Counted from the first letter of the stretch, positions 20,935-33,725 are shown. The stretch: 64,000 nucleotides of DNA from Wurfbainia villosa (GCA_025175895.1 JAKLTH010000238.1:4340001-4404000), one strand, 5' to 3'. Made by a program: numbers and translations. Notes: generated from the sequence alone by a model not told the origin.

Positions 20935-21345
20935 GAGACAAAGAAATCGAATAAATCGAACTTTAAAAAAAAAATCGAACCGACCAAATTTTTCAATAAA
21001 ACTGAAACAAACCGAATCGATAAAAAATCAGTTAATTAATCGAACAAATGGAATTTTTTATTATCAGTCGACTGAAATAAAAGTATCAATCGACTTATGT
21101 GAAATATTAGTCGACTGATGATGACAGAGATGATGGGACTCGAGACAATCAGTCGACTGATTTGCATAATTAATAATTGATATGATAAATCAGTCGACTG
21201 ATGGACTCCAATTCAATTTAATCGATTATTTTAGTTTCGAAACTAAAATCGAACCCATTAAATCGATATTTAAAAAAAACTGAATTTCCAAATAAATCGA
21301 ACCGAAAGGTTTGGTCGGTTTAATCGAATTTTTTCTCATCCCTAG
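20935..21345. mobile_element. hAT-like MITE with four CAGTCGACTG copies
   Basis: Inverted ends: aaatcgaaccgaccaaattt (20,974 onward) against tttggtcggtttaatcgaat (21,309 onward), with the outer right end reading tagggatgagaaaa on minus, a known hAT-like terminus. Inside, 21,060-21,200 holds four near-perfect CAGTCGACTG palindromes. The left outer end is degenerate, so the boundary is approximate. Confidence 0.55.
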
Positions 21346-21349
21346 CAGT

Positions 21350-22639
21350 TGATGGTCGGCGATCAAGGCAACAATTATAGGTAATCAATTAAGATTTTGA
21401 TTATATTCAGACAAAATTGAGATTTGATAAAATTTTAAGAATATTTTAGTCCAAATGGATAAAATTTGAAGAATAATTTTAAGAAAAATTATTTGTTAAC
21501 TCTGGAGGTAAGAAAAATTCAATCCTCTATAAAATAATATGACAGACATATTTCATTACTTAGAAATCATTGATTTCTTAAATCAAATAAAATTGGTGTG
21601 GATAATTTTAAATGGTTAATCAAGATTATCCATGAAATGCACCTTTAATGACGTGAGAGATTCCATCACTTAATAAGTTATTCGCATGAGCCCACTCGAC
21701 TAGGTTTTCATCATGCTTAGCCCAATATGGCTCCAGACTAATTGGGCCAAGCACACTCCAAAAATCAGCTTTAATATGTGGACAAGTGAACTCTCTCCCT
21801 TCGGGAATACATATATTATTATAAATTTATAGATAGATAAAGATCAAATTTTGATATGAAATTTAAAATTTTCATACTAATCTGTGAATAGGACTTTACA
21901 CTGTCTCCTCATCCCGACCCTTCAGAATTCGAGAGAGAGTAAATCACGGAAAGACTATGTGATTGGTATGACAATAGGCGACCATCTGAGTTTGAAATAA
22001 AATTTTAAATCGTCTTCGAAATCGATCTTTATCCATTATTATACAAATTTATTCATTGATTTATCAATGCACCGTACCCACAGAGGCAATGTCTTAGAAG
22101 CCCTAGAAGTACTAGCGTGTGCAATAAGTGCCCGAGTTTTTCTAAGTTTTCCAGAGAATGTAATTACGCAAGTTCTTTTCTGAAATATTTATGTGAATGA
22201 TCATTATGACTGGCTAAACTTGTTGGGTTAGGGGAGAACAATCTTCTTATTTCTCTCAATGCTAAATATACGATAGAAAAGAACAATAAGATATTTAGAC
22301 ATATGTTGGTTTAAGAGGCAGCCAGAAGTACAAGACTGATCTCCCCCTAAACCATCTCTCTCACACACACACATTTAGAACTCCAATTTAACTATTTGTT
22401 TACAAAAAGACTAGATGAGGAAGGTAAAGATTCAGTAGACTTAGATGAAGACTTGGGAGATTTACTAATGTGCAAAAAGGGGAAGTTCTCTCCGAGGGGC
22501 TAGGTTCCTTTTCATCGGTCCCATAGCAATGAGAGAAAGATAAATCATGGATATTTTTGGTTTCGATGCGAATTGGTTAGTGCGGTGGAGAGCTAGGACC
22601 TCGACTGGTATTTCCATCGGTCAGTGAAGATTCGATCAT
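21350..22639. other. Intergenic, no gene recognised
   Basis: AT-rich 21,360-21,660, then mixed sequence with a short (CA)n near 22,362. No ORF above 60 aa and no recognised repeat ends. It is the pre-insertion host of Copia-3. Confidence 0.4.
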
Positions 22640-22644
22640 TATTC

Positions 22645-24509
22645 TGTTGGAATGTATACTGAAAAGTCTATTTTTTTATGAATATCTTTATTTTGAAATA
22701 AGAATCACATGATCATTGTTTGCATATTTATACGGTTATGCATATTGTCTAATACATTACATTGTAGATAATATTGTGTGTAGTGTCACACGGGAGATCA
22801 TGTTATCGGCTCCTTATAAAGTATAAGTAAAGGCTCACAACCGAGATGGTTTTGGACAAACCATTGGTATGGTCGTAGTGTGATTTGATATTGGTTTGTC
22901 TTGACCATAAAATCATACTAGTGCACTTTGTGTGTATTGAACAGGACCAATTTAGAGGTGATTCGATTTATTGCTGACTACATAATCGAATCAGACCTCA
23001 GATATTATATTGTACATGCTCTTAATCCCGATATAATAACGGACACATACTTAGTATTCATTTCTTTGATTTACCAATGAGCGAGATTTATAGATTAAAT
23101 CGATATGCTCGGTAAGTTGGGAAATAATATTATTTATATGGTGTACCGTTGATTATAGGAGGAAACTATGTCCTATATATTATGATGATGATGTCCCCTT
23201 GAGGAGCTCATAAGGTTCATCATGTAAACCCTGTAGGTGGACTTGGTTTGGCATGATGATAAGGATGAGTGGTACTATTCATGGAGTTAGATGTTGATTA
23301 ATTAATTGTCAGTAAATTAATTAATCAACGGACATTCGAGATCTTAAACACGGGGAGAAAATGTACAAATAATATATGGAGCTCATATTAACTTATGGGG
23401 TTTGGTGAGGTAGATCAATGATAATCCTCTAGTGTATTGGATTATCATTAATAGATCGGACTTTATGTGGGCTTGATCTATTGGGTGGCCAAGATCCAAC
23501 TCCTCCTCATGGTCCATATTGTAGCCTATTAAAATCTCATGAAGCCTAGATCCAATGGATGAAAACAAAACTCTATATCCAACGGTAGAGATTAAATCTC
23601 TAGATCCGACGATTGAGTTTAAATCTCTAGATCCGACGGTTAAGATTAAATTCCTAGAACCAATGGTGGAGATTAAAACAAGACTTATCCCTAACTCTAT
23701 AAAAGGAGATGATTAGGGTTGGCGTGGAGAATAAGAATCAAAGGAGGAGCTAGGGTTTTGGGCGGCAAGGAGCAAGGGGGTTGGGCGGCCTCAATTAAGA
23801 AAAGAATTTCCTTTCTCTTCTTCTTCTTGTTGTTGGCCGGCGCCCAAGTCTTCTTCTCCTCTCCTTGGCCGGCGTTCAAGCCCTCCTTCTCTTCTCCTTG
23901 GCCGGTGGAAACAAAGCTTAGGGTCTTCTCTTGGAGCTCTTGGCCGACATCCATCTCCTTCATCCATTTCTTTGGCCGGCGCACACCAAGGTGGTGCTTG
24001 GTGGTTGGCGCAAGCAAGGAGAGGAAGAGTTTTGTTATTGATCTTCCTTTGTTCGGAGAGAACAAGGATAGGAAGATTGGTGATCTAAGAGCTTCGACTT
24101 TTGGAAGATCGTCGCCCAAACGACGTCCAAAAGGAGGAAGGACATACAATAGAAGATCGAGAGGTATAACGATTGTTTATTTTCTTTTGTAACATGTCTA
24201 TAATTGTTTTTCAATCATATACATGTTGTGTATTTTGTTTTTATGGTTAAATACACTTGGACCCCGAATATAAACACAAAAGTCGGCGATTCGTACATCG
24301 TCTATTCCGCGGCTATTCATAGAATAGAGGTTGGTGGCTTGAACAACAAGTTTGTTCAAGTGACCACTCTAATCAAATAGCACGACGATGAAACGGGAGC
24401 TTGGGTAATCCCTCTTGTCAAGGATAAATTTTTTTTATCCGGGGACGTAGAAGGGATCGCCATGAACAAGCGACCGAGTTGAAGTGGGAAGCGAAGTTTC
24501 CTACCTTCA
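22645..24509 (+). repeat. Copia-3 5' LTR
   Basis: 1,865 bp, TGTTGGAATG ... CTACCTTCA. A TATA box ctataaaag (about 23,697-23,705) precedes 23,719-24,192, an ORF of 157 aa that would lie in the transcribed R/U5 part. Short repeats of atccgacggttgagatt-type text lie at 23,575-23,665. Confidence 0.92.
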
Positions 24510-25568
24510 AGTGGTATCAGAGCCACGATTTCCGATTTTGTGTGTTTAGGATTCGGTTACTTTTATGCACTTATCATATATTATATGTGTCAGATAATAG
24601 TAGGATATGCATAGGTTAACTCTTTAGTTGCAGGCATAGGATCCAACTATTATGGTCATATGTGTGTATGTGATTGTATGTGTGTAATTGTATATTTTGT
24701 TGAATCCTCGGAGTTTACGAGGCTAGTATTTAATTTTTATAATTAGATACGACATTGTTTAGCCACTCCTTTTATTTTAGTTTACTTTCGATCTAGATTT
24801 CATGTACACTCCCTCGTGGAGTATAGGATCGATGGATGTAAATTAAAATAGATTTTTCTCGGCTCGGATCTCCGGATGGCTTGTACATGGCATAGGGAGG
24901 AGCGGACGAGATGACGATACGACGGGAGACATATTGAAGACAAAAGCCATAATAGTTGGAAAATATTTATTTTTCATATTTATTGCTTATTGCTTGATAT
25001 GCATGTCGTAGGCTAGAAAATTCCTCAATTTTAAATTACTAAGTGGGAGAGGGATATTTTTATAAATTCCCACGACCTCTATTACGATTTGACATGTGAT
25101 GCAAACAAACTTGTGCGTTGGCTCTGAGTGTCTTCCTCCCCATCGGATGAGTTTGTTTGCGGATCACAAGGTCGAATATGATTATAGGAAATTATTAAGG
25201 AGCGTGTGTACTTCCCCATCGGAAGGCACATAACCCGAGATAATTACCTTGGTACCGAGTAATGGTGAACACTTAGATACAAATATAAGTATCCTCCCCA
25301 TTGGAGTCACTGCTTTTATTTGTAGGGCCGAAGAGGAACCAACTATTAATTTTATTTGTCAAAAAGTTAGGTTGACAAGATAGTAAAATTAATGGGTAAA
25401 ACCTCCTCTTACAAATATAGAATTCGTATACGTCCACACTATCGTGGCATGCGATATTCTCGGTGTTTTGAGGTGTTGGTTGATTTTAAAATTTTATTGT
25501 TTGAGGAATCAATAATTTTTTGAAATATAATGTTTTTTATCTATGTGATTCTTAGGTTTTTTTTCAAA
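24510..25568 (+). other. Copia-3 5' leader
   Basis: Primer binding site tggtatcagagcc at 24,512, complementary to initiator tRNA-Met as in most plant Ty1/copia. About 1 kb of noncoding leader follows, with repeated cccatcgga(a/t)-type phrases (for example 25,141, 25,215, 25,290). The gag ATG used is 25,569, the residue matching the family start MTFKPLAV, not the in-frame ATG at 25,530. Confidence 0.75.
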
Positions 25569-26279
25569 ATGACTTTCAAACCGCTTGCTGTGATACTGAA
25601 AGAAAATAAACTTACTGGACCCAACTATGTTGATTGGAAGAGGAATCTTGACATTGTCTTGACTGCTGAGGAATACAAATATGTACTCCTCGAAGAGTGC
25701 CCTCCTAAGCCTGCGGATTATTCTGGGGAAAAGGAGAAGGAGAGTTATAAGAAGTGGATTAAGGTCGATGAGATGACACGGTGTTATATTTTGGCATCTA
25801 TGTCAAATGTACTGCAACATCAGCATCAAGTCATGCCCACTGCTTATGACATGATGCTCAATCTCAAAGAGCTTTTCGGACACCAGAATCGGGCTGCTAG
25901 GCAGGAAGCCATGAGGAACTTGATGACGACCACCATAATCGAGGGAACACTCGTGAGGGATCATGTTCTCAAGATGATGACTCATTTGAATGAGCTGGAA
26001 GTCCTAGGAGCTAAGATCGATGGGGAAACCCAGGTCGATATCATTCTCCAGTCTCTACCTAGGAGTTTTGAGCAGTTTTGCCTGAACTACAACATGAACA
26101 AGAGGTTGTATTCGTTGGCGGAGCTTCTGACAGAACTCCAGGCGGTAGAGGGGCTATTTCGTCAGAGTGCTCAGGCGCAAGCCATGGTTGCCCAAAAGGT
26201 TTCTACTTCTAAGCTGAAAGGCAAGAAGAAGAAGAAACAAGCTGGGGCAAAGGCGATGGGAGAACTCAGGGAGGAGTGA
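25569..26279 (+). pseudogene. Copia-3 Gag (frameshifted before the zinc knuckle)
   Basis: 236 codons of copia Gag: ILKENKLTGPNYVDWKRNLD, then LNLKELFGHQNRAARQEAMR and VDIILQSLPRSFEQFCLNYN, ending in a lysine-rich tail. The stop at 26,277 results from a frameshift; the zinc knuckle CFTCKQTEHWKKDC follows at about 26,297-26,338 in another frame. Forms the virus-like particle in active relatives. Confidence 0.85.
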
Positions 26280-27561
26280 AGAAGTCGAAAGGCAAGTGCT
26301 TCACTTGTAAGCAGACTGAACACTGGAAGAAGGACTGTCCCAACCACAAACAGAACAAAGGTATATCTTTTGGTCTAGTCGTTGAAACATGTTTAGCGGT
26401 GTTATCTACCGACACCTAGTGTGTAGATACGGGAGCCACTGATCATGTCTGTAATACTTTGCAGGGGTTCCAGGAAACCAGACGACTGGTTGAGGGGGAG
26501 ATTACTGTATACTTGGGCGATGCTACGAAGGTGGCGGCTATTGCAGTGGAAGATGTTTATTTATCTTTTGAGAAAAATAAAGTTTTGGTTCTTAAGAATT
26601 GCCTTTATGTACCTTTATTTAGAAAAAATTTAATTTCGGTTTCTAAATTATTTATGGATGGATATTCTATTTCTTTTAATGACAGAGTTGTTATAAAAAG
26701 GAATAGGGAGATTATCTGTTCTGGTGCATTGATAGGAAATTTGTATACACTTGAACCAAAAGCTCCCACGATGCAAATAATAACTCATCTTCTAATTCCA
26801 ATAAGAGAAAAGAACCTTCAAAGATGAACCAAATATATCTTTGGCATCTAAGACTTGGTCATATTAACCTAAGCAGAATTCAAAGGTTGATAGTTGATGG
26901 ACCTCTGGGTTCATTAGTGGTGGAAGATTTCCTAACCTGCGAATCTTGCTTGGAGGGAAAAATGACCAAGAGGCCTTTTAAGGCCAAGGGGTATAGAGCC
27001 AAAGATGTGTTAAAATTGGTTCATTCTAATTTGTGTGGTCCTATGTCTATCCAGGCTAGAGGTGGTTTTGAATATTTCGTCTCCTTTATAGACGATTATT
27101 CGAGATATGGATACATTTACTTGATGCGCCGCAAGTCTGAATGCTTTGACAAGTTCAAAGAATTCAAGGATGATGTGGAGAAACGTCAAGGTAAAAATAT
27201 CAAGACACTACGATATGATCGTGTTGGTGAGTACCTTCTGGGAGAGTTTAGGAATTACTTATCAGAGGCTGGAATTCAATGCCAATTGTCTGCACCTAGC
27301 ACACCCCAGCAGAATGGTGTAGCAGAGCGAAGGAATAGGACTCTTATGGAGATGGTTAGATCGATGATGAGTTATTCTGAGTTGCCAGATTCGTTCTGGG
27401 GATATGCTCTAGATACGACAGTGTATATTCTGAACTTGGTACCATCTAAAACAGTGTCTTCTACTCCCACAGAATTGTGGACTGGACGAAAGCCTAGTCT
27501 AAGACATATTCGGATTTGGGAGTCCGGCCAGATCTTTGAAGGCGGATCTTTGGTAAGATGA
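26280..27561 (+). pseudogene. Copia-3 protease and integrase
   Basis: Protease DTGATDHV near 26,427-26,450. Broken joins around 26,440-26,460. Pre-integrase YLWHLRLGHINLSRI at 26,833; integrase zinc finger H...H, CESCLEGK; core LVHSNLCGPM (first acidic residue D replaced by N), FIDDYSRYGY, RYDRVGEY (usual RTDRGGEY changed) and PQQNGVAERRNRT. The frame is lost at 27,559. Likely inactive: two conserved integrase positions differ. Confidence 0.85.
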
Positions 27562-28820
27562 AACCTCGTGCATGTCTGGCTGTTAAGAGGAATGAAAGGT
27601 GGTTTGTTCTATAGTCCTAGAGATCAGAGGGTGATCGTTAGCACGAACGCCAGATTTCTAGAGGAAGACTATATAATGAACCACAAGCCCATGAGTAAGA
27701 TTGTTCTAGAGGAATTAAAAGGGGAAGTCACTTCTTCAGTACCACCGGTACAAGATGATATACCACAAGTCACTGCACCGCGTGTCACAGAGGATACACA
27801 GGTGATACCTCGTCATAGTGGGAGGGTTGTGAGACAGCCTGTAAGATTCATGTTCTTGGGAGAATCTTCTGATTTGGTCCCTGGCGAACATGAACCTGAT
27901 CCCTGGACATATGACGAGGCAATCCAAGATAAAGATGCAATATCTTGGCAAAATGCAATGAATATTGAGATTGAATCTATGGATTCAAATCAGGTCTGGG
28001 AGCTAGTAGAACCACCCGATGGTGTAAAAACCATTGGATGTAAGTGGATCTACAAAAGAAAGAGAGGAATAGACGGGAAGGTTGAGACCTTCAAAGCAAG
28101 ACTTGTTGCGAAAGGGTATACTCAGAAAGAGGGTATCGATTATGAGGAGACTTTTTCGCCGGTAGTCATGCTTAAGTCTATCCGGATTCTCTTATGCATT
28201 GCTGCTCATATGGATTATGAGATATGATAGATGGATGTCAAGACAGCTTTCCTTAATGGAAGTCTTGAAGAAAACATCTATATGAAGCAACCAGAGGGAT
28301 TCATTGCAAAGGGCAAAGAACATCTTGTGTGTAAGCTTAATCGATCCATTTATGGATTAAAGCAAGCTTCGAGATCTTGGAACATCTACTTTGATGAGGT
28401 AATCCAGTCTTATGGATTTATTCAAAGTCCGGATGAGTCTTGTATATACAAGAGATGTGACAGAAACGTAGTGGTATTTCTTGTACTATACGTAGATGAC
28501 ATTTTGCTAATTGGCAACACTATCAAGGTGTTATCGGACGTAAGGGTATGGTTGTCCAAATAGTTTGATATGAAAGACTTGGGAGAAGTGGGGCACATCC
28601 TTGGGATCAAGGTTATAAGGGATCGCAAGAAAAGGATGTTGTGTTTATCTCAAGCTTCATACATAGACACCATTATGGATCGTTTTAGCATGCAAAACTC
28701 CAAGAAAGGTTTCTACCTTTCAGGCATGGAGTTCCTTTATCTAAGGAGATGTGTCTTAAAATATCTGAGGAGATAGAGGACATGAAGGCGGTTTCCTTAT
28801 GCTTCGGTAGTAGGAAGCCT
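27562..28820 (+). pseudogene. Copia-3 reverse transcriptase
   Basis: Landmarks WQNAMNIEIESM, WIYKRKRG, KARLVAKGYTQKEGIDYEET, MDVKTAFLNGSLEENIYM, LYVDDILLIG (YVDD intact). In-frame stops: TGA TAG at 28,225-28,230 and TAG at 28,561 in place of the expected CAG of a WLSxQFDMKDLG segment. A frameshift lies between 28,776 and 28,822. Confidence 0.88.
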
Positions 28821-29469
28821 TATGTATGTTATGTTATGTACGAGACCGGATATCTACTTTGCCGTCGGCATGGTTAGCAGATATCAGAGTAATCCAGGAC
28901 AGAGACATTGGACTGCGGTAAAGCATATATTGAAGTACCTGAGAAGGACTAGGGATTATATGCTAGTTTACCAAGCAGACCAATTACTCCCTGTGGGTTA
29001 CACGGATTCCGACTTCCAATCAGATAGGGATAACAATAAATCTACCTCAGGTTTTGTGTTTACTTTGGAAGGTGGAGCCATTGTATGGAGGAGTGTCAAG
29101 CAGAAATGCGTGGCGGACTCCACCATGGAAGTTGAGTATGTGGCAGCCTCTGAGGCGGCTAAAGAAGCTGTGTGGCTCAGGAACTTCTTGATGGACTTGG
29201 ATGTGATTCCTGGTTTGCCCAGAACTATCACAATTTATTGTGATAATAGTGGTACAGTTGCAAACTCGAAGGAACCACGAGCCCATAAGGCAAGTAAACA
29301 CATAGAGCGCAAGTGCTACATGATACGAGAAATCGTAAAGAGAGGAGAAGTTGTTGTGGCCAAGATTGCATTAGAGGATAACCTGACAGATCCTTTCACT
29401 AAGGCTCTTCCGGCGAGAGCTTTTGATAGGCATGTAAAGGGAATGAGAATCAGATGTATGGCAGTATGA
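28821..29469 (+). pseudogene. Copia-3 RNase H domain
   Basis: 215 codons open: MYVMLCTRPDIYFAVGMVSR, HWTAVKHILKYLRRTRDYML, then GYTDSDFQSDRDNNKSTSG, STMEVEYVAASEAAKEAVWL, NSGTVANSKEP and the C-terminal KALPARAFDRHVKGMRI. The usual sequence of the second motif is D-A-D-W-A; here it is DSDFQ. Ends 33 bp before the 3' LTR. Confidence 0.88.
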
Positions 29470-29502
29470 GGACAGCATAGTCTTTTAGTATAAGTGGGAG
29501 AT

Positions 29503-31347
29503 TGTTGGGATGTATACTGAAAAGTCTATTTTTTTATGAATATCTTTATTTTGAAATAAGAATCACATGATCATTGTTTGCATATTTATACGGTTATGCA
29601 TATTGTCTAATACATTACATTATAGATAACATTGTGTGTAGTGTCACACGGGAGATCATGTTATCGGCTCCTTGTAAAGTATAAGTAAAGGCTCACAACC
29701 GAGATGACTTTGGACAAACCATTGGTATGGTTGTAGTGTGATTTGGTATTAGTTTGTCTTGACCATAGAATCACACTAGTGCACTTTGTGTGTATTGAGC
29801 AGGACCGATTTAGAGGTGATTCGATTTATTGCTGACTACATAATCGAATCAGACATCAGATATTATATTGTACATGCTCTTAATCCCGATATAATAATGG
29901 ACACATATACTTAGTATTCATTTCTTTGATTTACCAATGGGCGAGATTTATAGATTAAATCGATAGGCTCGGTAAGTTGGGAAATGATATTATTTATATG
30001 ATGTGTCATTGATTATAGGAGGAAATCGTGTCCTATATATTAGGATGATGATGTCCCCTTGAGGAGCTCATAAGGTTCATCATGTAAACCCTGCAGGTGG
30101 ACTTGGTTCGGCATGATGATAAGGATGAGTGATACTACTCATGGAGTTAGATGTTGATTAATTAATTATCAGTAAATTAATTAATCGATGGACATTCGAG
30201 ATCTTAAACATGGGGAGAAAATGTACAAATAATATATGGAGTCCATATTAACTTATGGGGGTTGGTGAGGTAGATCAATGATAATCCTCTAGTGGATTGG
30301 ATTATCATGAATTGATCGGACTTTATGTGAGCTTGATCCATTGGGTAGCCAAGATCCAACTCCTCCTCATGGTCTCTATTGTAGCCTATTAAAACCTCAT
30401 GAAGCCTAGATCCAATGGATGAAAACAAAACTCTAGATCCAACGGTAGAGATTAAATCTCTAGATCCGACGGTTGAGATTAAATCTCTAGATCCAAGAGG
30501 CTGAATTAAATCCTGGTGGAGATTAAAAATAAGGCTTATCTAACTCATAAAAGAGATGATTAGGGTTGTTGAATAAAAAAGGAGGAGCTAGGGTTTTGGG
30601 CGGCAAGGAGCAAGGGGGTTGGGCAGCCTCAATTAAGGAAAGAATTTCCTTTCTCTTCTTCTTCTTGTTGTTGGCCGACGCCCAAGTCTTCTTCTCCTCT
30701 CCTTGGCCGGCGTTCAAGCCCTCCTTCTCTTCTCCTTGGCCGGTGGAAACAAAGCTTAGGGTCTTTCCTTGGAGCTCTTGGCCGACATCCATCTCCTTCA
30801 TCCATTTCTTTGGCCGGCGCACACCAAGGTGGTGCTTGGTGGTTGGCGCAAGCAAGGAGAGGAAGAGTTTTGTTATTGATCTTCCTTTGTTCGGAGAGAA
30901 TAAGAATAGGAAGATTGGTGATCTAAGAGCTTCGACTTTTGGAAGATCGTCGCCCAAACGATGTCCAAAAGGAGGAAGGACATACAATAGAAAATCGAGA
31001 GGTATAACGATTGTTTATTTTCTTTTGTAATATGTCTATAATTGTTTTTCAATCATATACATATTGTATATTCTGTTTTTATGGTTAAATACACTTGGAC
31101 CCCGAATATAAATACAAAAATCGGCGATCCGTACATCGTCTATTCCGCGGCTATTCGTAGAATAGAGATTGGTGGCTTGAACAATAAGTTTGTTTAAGTG
31201 GCCACTCTAATCGAATAGCACGACGATGAAACGGGAGCTTGGGTAATCCCTCTTGTCAAGGATAAATTTTTTTTATCTGGAGACATAGAAGGGATCGTCA
31301 TGAACAAGCGACCGAGTTGAAGTGGAAAGCGAAATTTCCTACCTTCA
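29503..31347 (+). repeat. Copia-3 3' LTR
   Basis: 1,845 bp, TGTTGGGATG ... CTACCTTCA, close match to the 5' LTR over its whole length. Small deletions near 30,500-30,570 remove the TATA box (ctaactcataaaag in place of ctctataaaag), so this LTR may be promoter-dead. The internal ORF persists as 154 aa (30,566-31,030). Confidence 0.92.
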
Positions 31348-31352
31348 TATTC

Positions 31353-31950
31353 ACTTGTACAAATATGCACTGCACTAATGCCAACGCATGGAGGCAAAGA
31401 CTTAAGAGATTTACATACCATATCAAACTTGCATACATATTAAATCTACTAAAACACACCTGACTTAGAAACAATAATATTAAAATTAAAAATGTTAAAA
31501 ATTATGAGAGAAAATCTTGCAAAGTATTAGGAATTAGACAATATATACTGCAAATTAGACATCATAAATCCAAATATAATAATTTAAGTACAAAAATTTA
31601 AATATACCAATGGAAAAATAGAAAAATATAGAATTTATATTAAACAACTATTAAATTTAAAATTAATACAACCACATAGAACCTTACATTTATAGTAAAT
31701 AAAGAATCCTAACAAAAAAAAGGAATAATCAATAATGGTATATAACTATAGAAGATTAAATGATAATTGTCTGGATACAATATCCTGGATAAGAAACAAT
31801 TGATTAATAAAATATAAAATTCATAGTGATACTCAAAATTCAATCTCAAATCAAGATTATGACAAATTAGGATGCATCTAGATTATGTTAATTGGGCAAT
31901 ATTTATATGCAACATTTTGAGTAGCTAGTAATATCATTCAAAATTAAAAT
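31353..31950. other. AT-rich intergenic, nothing recognised
   Basis: Very A-rich with many short a-runs and no ORF above 60 aa. Composition resembles that of the pararetrovirus relic at 32.7-33.3 kb, so it could be viral intergenic DNA; this is inference only. Confidence 0.35.
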
Positions 31951-31952
31951 AG

Positions 31953-32746
31953 CACCACAAGTATTCTAAAGAAAAATGATAATTTACTAAACAGTGCACG
32001 TGAAGTTTAGAATTGTCCAAACAGCGCCCCATATTTTCATATTTATCAAATAGCGCATTTAATTCCTTTAAATTTTTATCCCTCCAGCCAAACAGACCTG
32101 CACCACAGTAAAAATCCTGAACTATCCAAACATGATGTTGGAAATTCAAATTAGCACCACAAGTATTCTAAAGAAAAATGACAATTTACTAAACAGTACA
32201 CGTGAAATTTAGAATTGCCCAAACAACGTCTCATACTTTCATATTTACCAAATAGCGCACTTAATTCCTTTTTTATCCCTCCCGCCAAATAGACTTGTAT
32301 CACAGTGAAAATCCCGAACTATCCAAATATGGTGTTGGGAATTCAAATCTCAGCACTACAGTGATATTGCAATCCTAACACCACTACTGTGGTACTGAAA
32401 TTTACAATTTGGCCTGCCACCGATCTGTTAATGGTGCTAGAATTGTAAATTTGCACCAGCTGTAGTGTTAAAAATAAATTCAATATCACGCGGTGATGTT
32501 GCAATTCGGCACCACCGCGTAGTCTTTGAAATTTGCAATTCTCAGCACCATAGTAGTGTTGCAATCCCAACACTACCATTGTGGTACTGGGAATTATAAT
32601 TCCAGCACCACAATGGTGCAGGTTTGTTGGCGGGAGGGATCAAAAGAAAATTAAGTATGTTATTTGATAAATATAAAAATATGAGGCGCTGTTTGGACAA
32701 TTCTAAACTTTACGTGCGCTGTTTAATAAATCGTCGAAAGAAAAAT
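31953..32746. mobile_element. Foldback element with a duplicated left arm
   Basis: An arm of about 190 bp (caccacaagtattctaaag, aatttactaaacagtgcacg, ccaaacagcgcc, caaatagcgcatttaattcc) occurs at 31,953-32,145, again directly at 32,151-32,340, and inverted at about 32,610-32,745 (gcgggagggatcaaaag ... ggcgctgtttggacaattct ... gcgctgtttaataaatcgtc). The centre has repeated ggtgctgg/ccagcaccac words. Likely a non-autonomous DNA transposon, perhaps Mutator-like. Confidence 0.65.
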
Positions 32747-33350
32747 AGATACTGTGTTTAAGGATACAAAGACATTGACGTATGTGTATATTGATGGTAT
32801 ATTAGTATTTTTAAAAACCAAAGAAGAACACTTCCCACATTTGCACATGGTGTTTACTTTGTTTCAAAAACATCGCTTAATTATATCTAGAAAGAAAATG
32901 AAACTAGCAATAAAACATATAGAATTTTTAGAAACAAAAATAGGACAAGAGAAGATTCTCACTCCAACCCCATATATAATGACAAAAATATTAGAATTTC
33001 TCACAAAATAGTAACACAAAAGAACTTAGATCATTCTCAGGATTGCTAAATTGTGTCAAACCTTATTTAAAAGATATAGGAAAATTAAGTAGAACTTTGT
33101 ACGAACAATAAAGCATTTTTTAAAGGTCAAAAATATTTTAATCGACAAGATATAAAATTAATTAGAAAAATTAAGAATATGGTCAAAAATCTTCCAACAT
33201 TAACCCTACCGCTAGATCAATAATTTCTTGGTCACATAAACTGATCGATGGTTGTAAAATAAGATGGGGAGGCATGTTATTTACAAAAACAACTAAATAT
33301 GACTCAAAAATATCAGAATCACTAAGTAGATATACTCTGTGTCTCATTGA
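32747..33350 (+). pseudogene. Endogenous pararetrovirus relic, RT and RNase H fragment
   Basis: 86 codons open at 32,754-33,011 resemble the caulimovirid RT C-terminal half: TYVYIDGILVF (the catalytic YIDD has become YIDG), a histidine-rich HFPHLHMVF, HRLIISRKKMKLA and IEFLETKIG. Downstream, interrupted by stops, are connection-region text (SFSGLLNCVKPYLKDIGKLS near 33,030) and an RNase H segment (DGCKIRWGGMLFT near 33,247). Old plant virus copy, dead. A Ty3/gypsy origin is the alternative, but the IISRKKMKLA / FLETKIG pattern fits Caulimoviridae better. Confidence 0.65.
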
Positions 33351-33430
33351 AGAGTGAACCTCGTGCGATTTCATCTTCTGTATCTCGCTCTCAAGTGTTT
33401 TCATAAACAACGTCAACTGATACAGAAAAT

Positions 33431-33725
33431 CATTGGCCCTCTTTCATCTAGGTATATTCGTCTATTTGCAATAGTATCATGTCAATGTAACACGAGCGAA
33501 AGGGTGTCAGTACTCCAACGAAACTCTTCCAATGATTAACTCAGACAGAAGAAAATATGAGTAGAAAATAGCCAGTAGAAAAAATTATATGAGAGAGCTT
33601 CTCTTTACCTCAATCAATCCTTATATATGAACTCGCCTTCACCTCATCGTCCTCCATTGGTTGCCCCTTGGCAGACTATTAGGAGACCGTCATTACCATG
33701 AATATCCATTTGCCTTGCTACGTAT
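33431..33725. repeat. Dispersed repeat R, copy 2
   Basis: Partner of 9690-9975 in the same orientation; shares tctatttgcaatagtatca, aagggtgtcagtactcc and the cttcacctcatcgtcctcca block. Noncoding. Confidence 0.6.

Larger units (their letters stand above)
22645..31347 (+). mobile_element. Copia-3, Ty1/copia LTR retrotransposon (8.7 kb)
   Basis: 5' LTR 22,645-24,509, primer site tggtatcagagcc (24,512-24,524), gag from 25,569, zinc knuckle, protease, integrase, RT, RNase H to 29,469, polypurine tract aagtgggagat (29,492-29,502), 3' LTR 29,503-31,347. Target duplication TATTC at 22,640-22,644 and 31,348-31,352. LTRs are long and very similar, so insertion is fairly recent, yet the polyprotein is already broken by stops and frameshifts. 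Different family from Copia-1/2. Confidence 0.93.

Noticed and set aside
23698..23705. Start of a host gene at the LTR TATA box
   Set aside because: The box and the following ORF are inside a verified LTR present at both ends of Copia-3.
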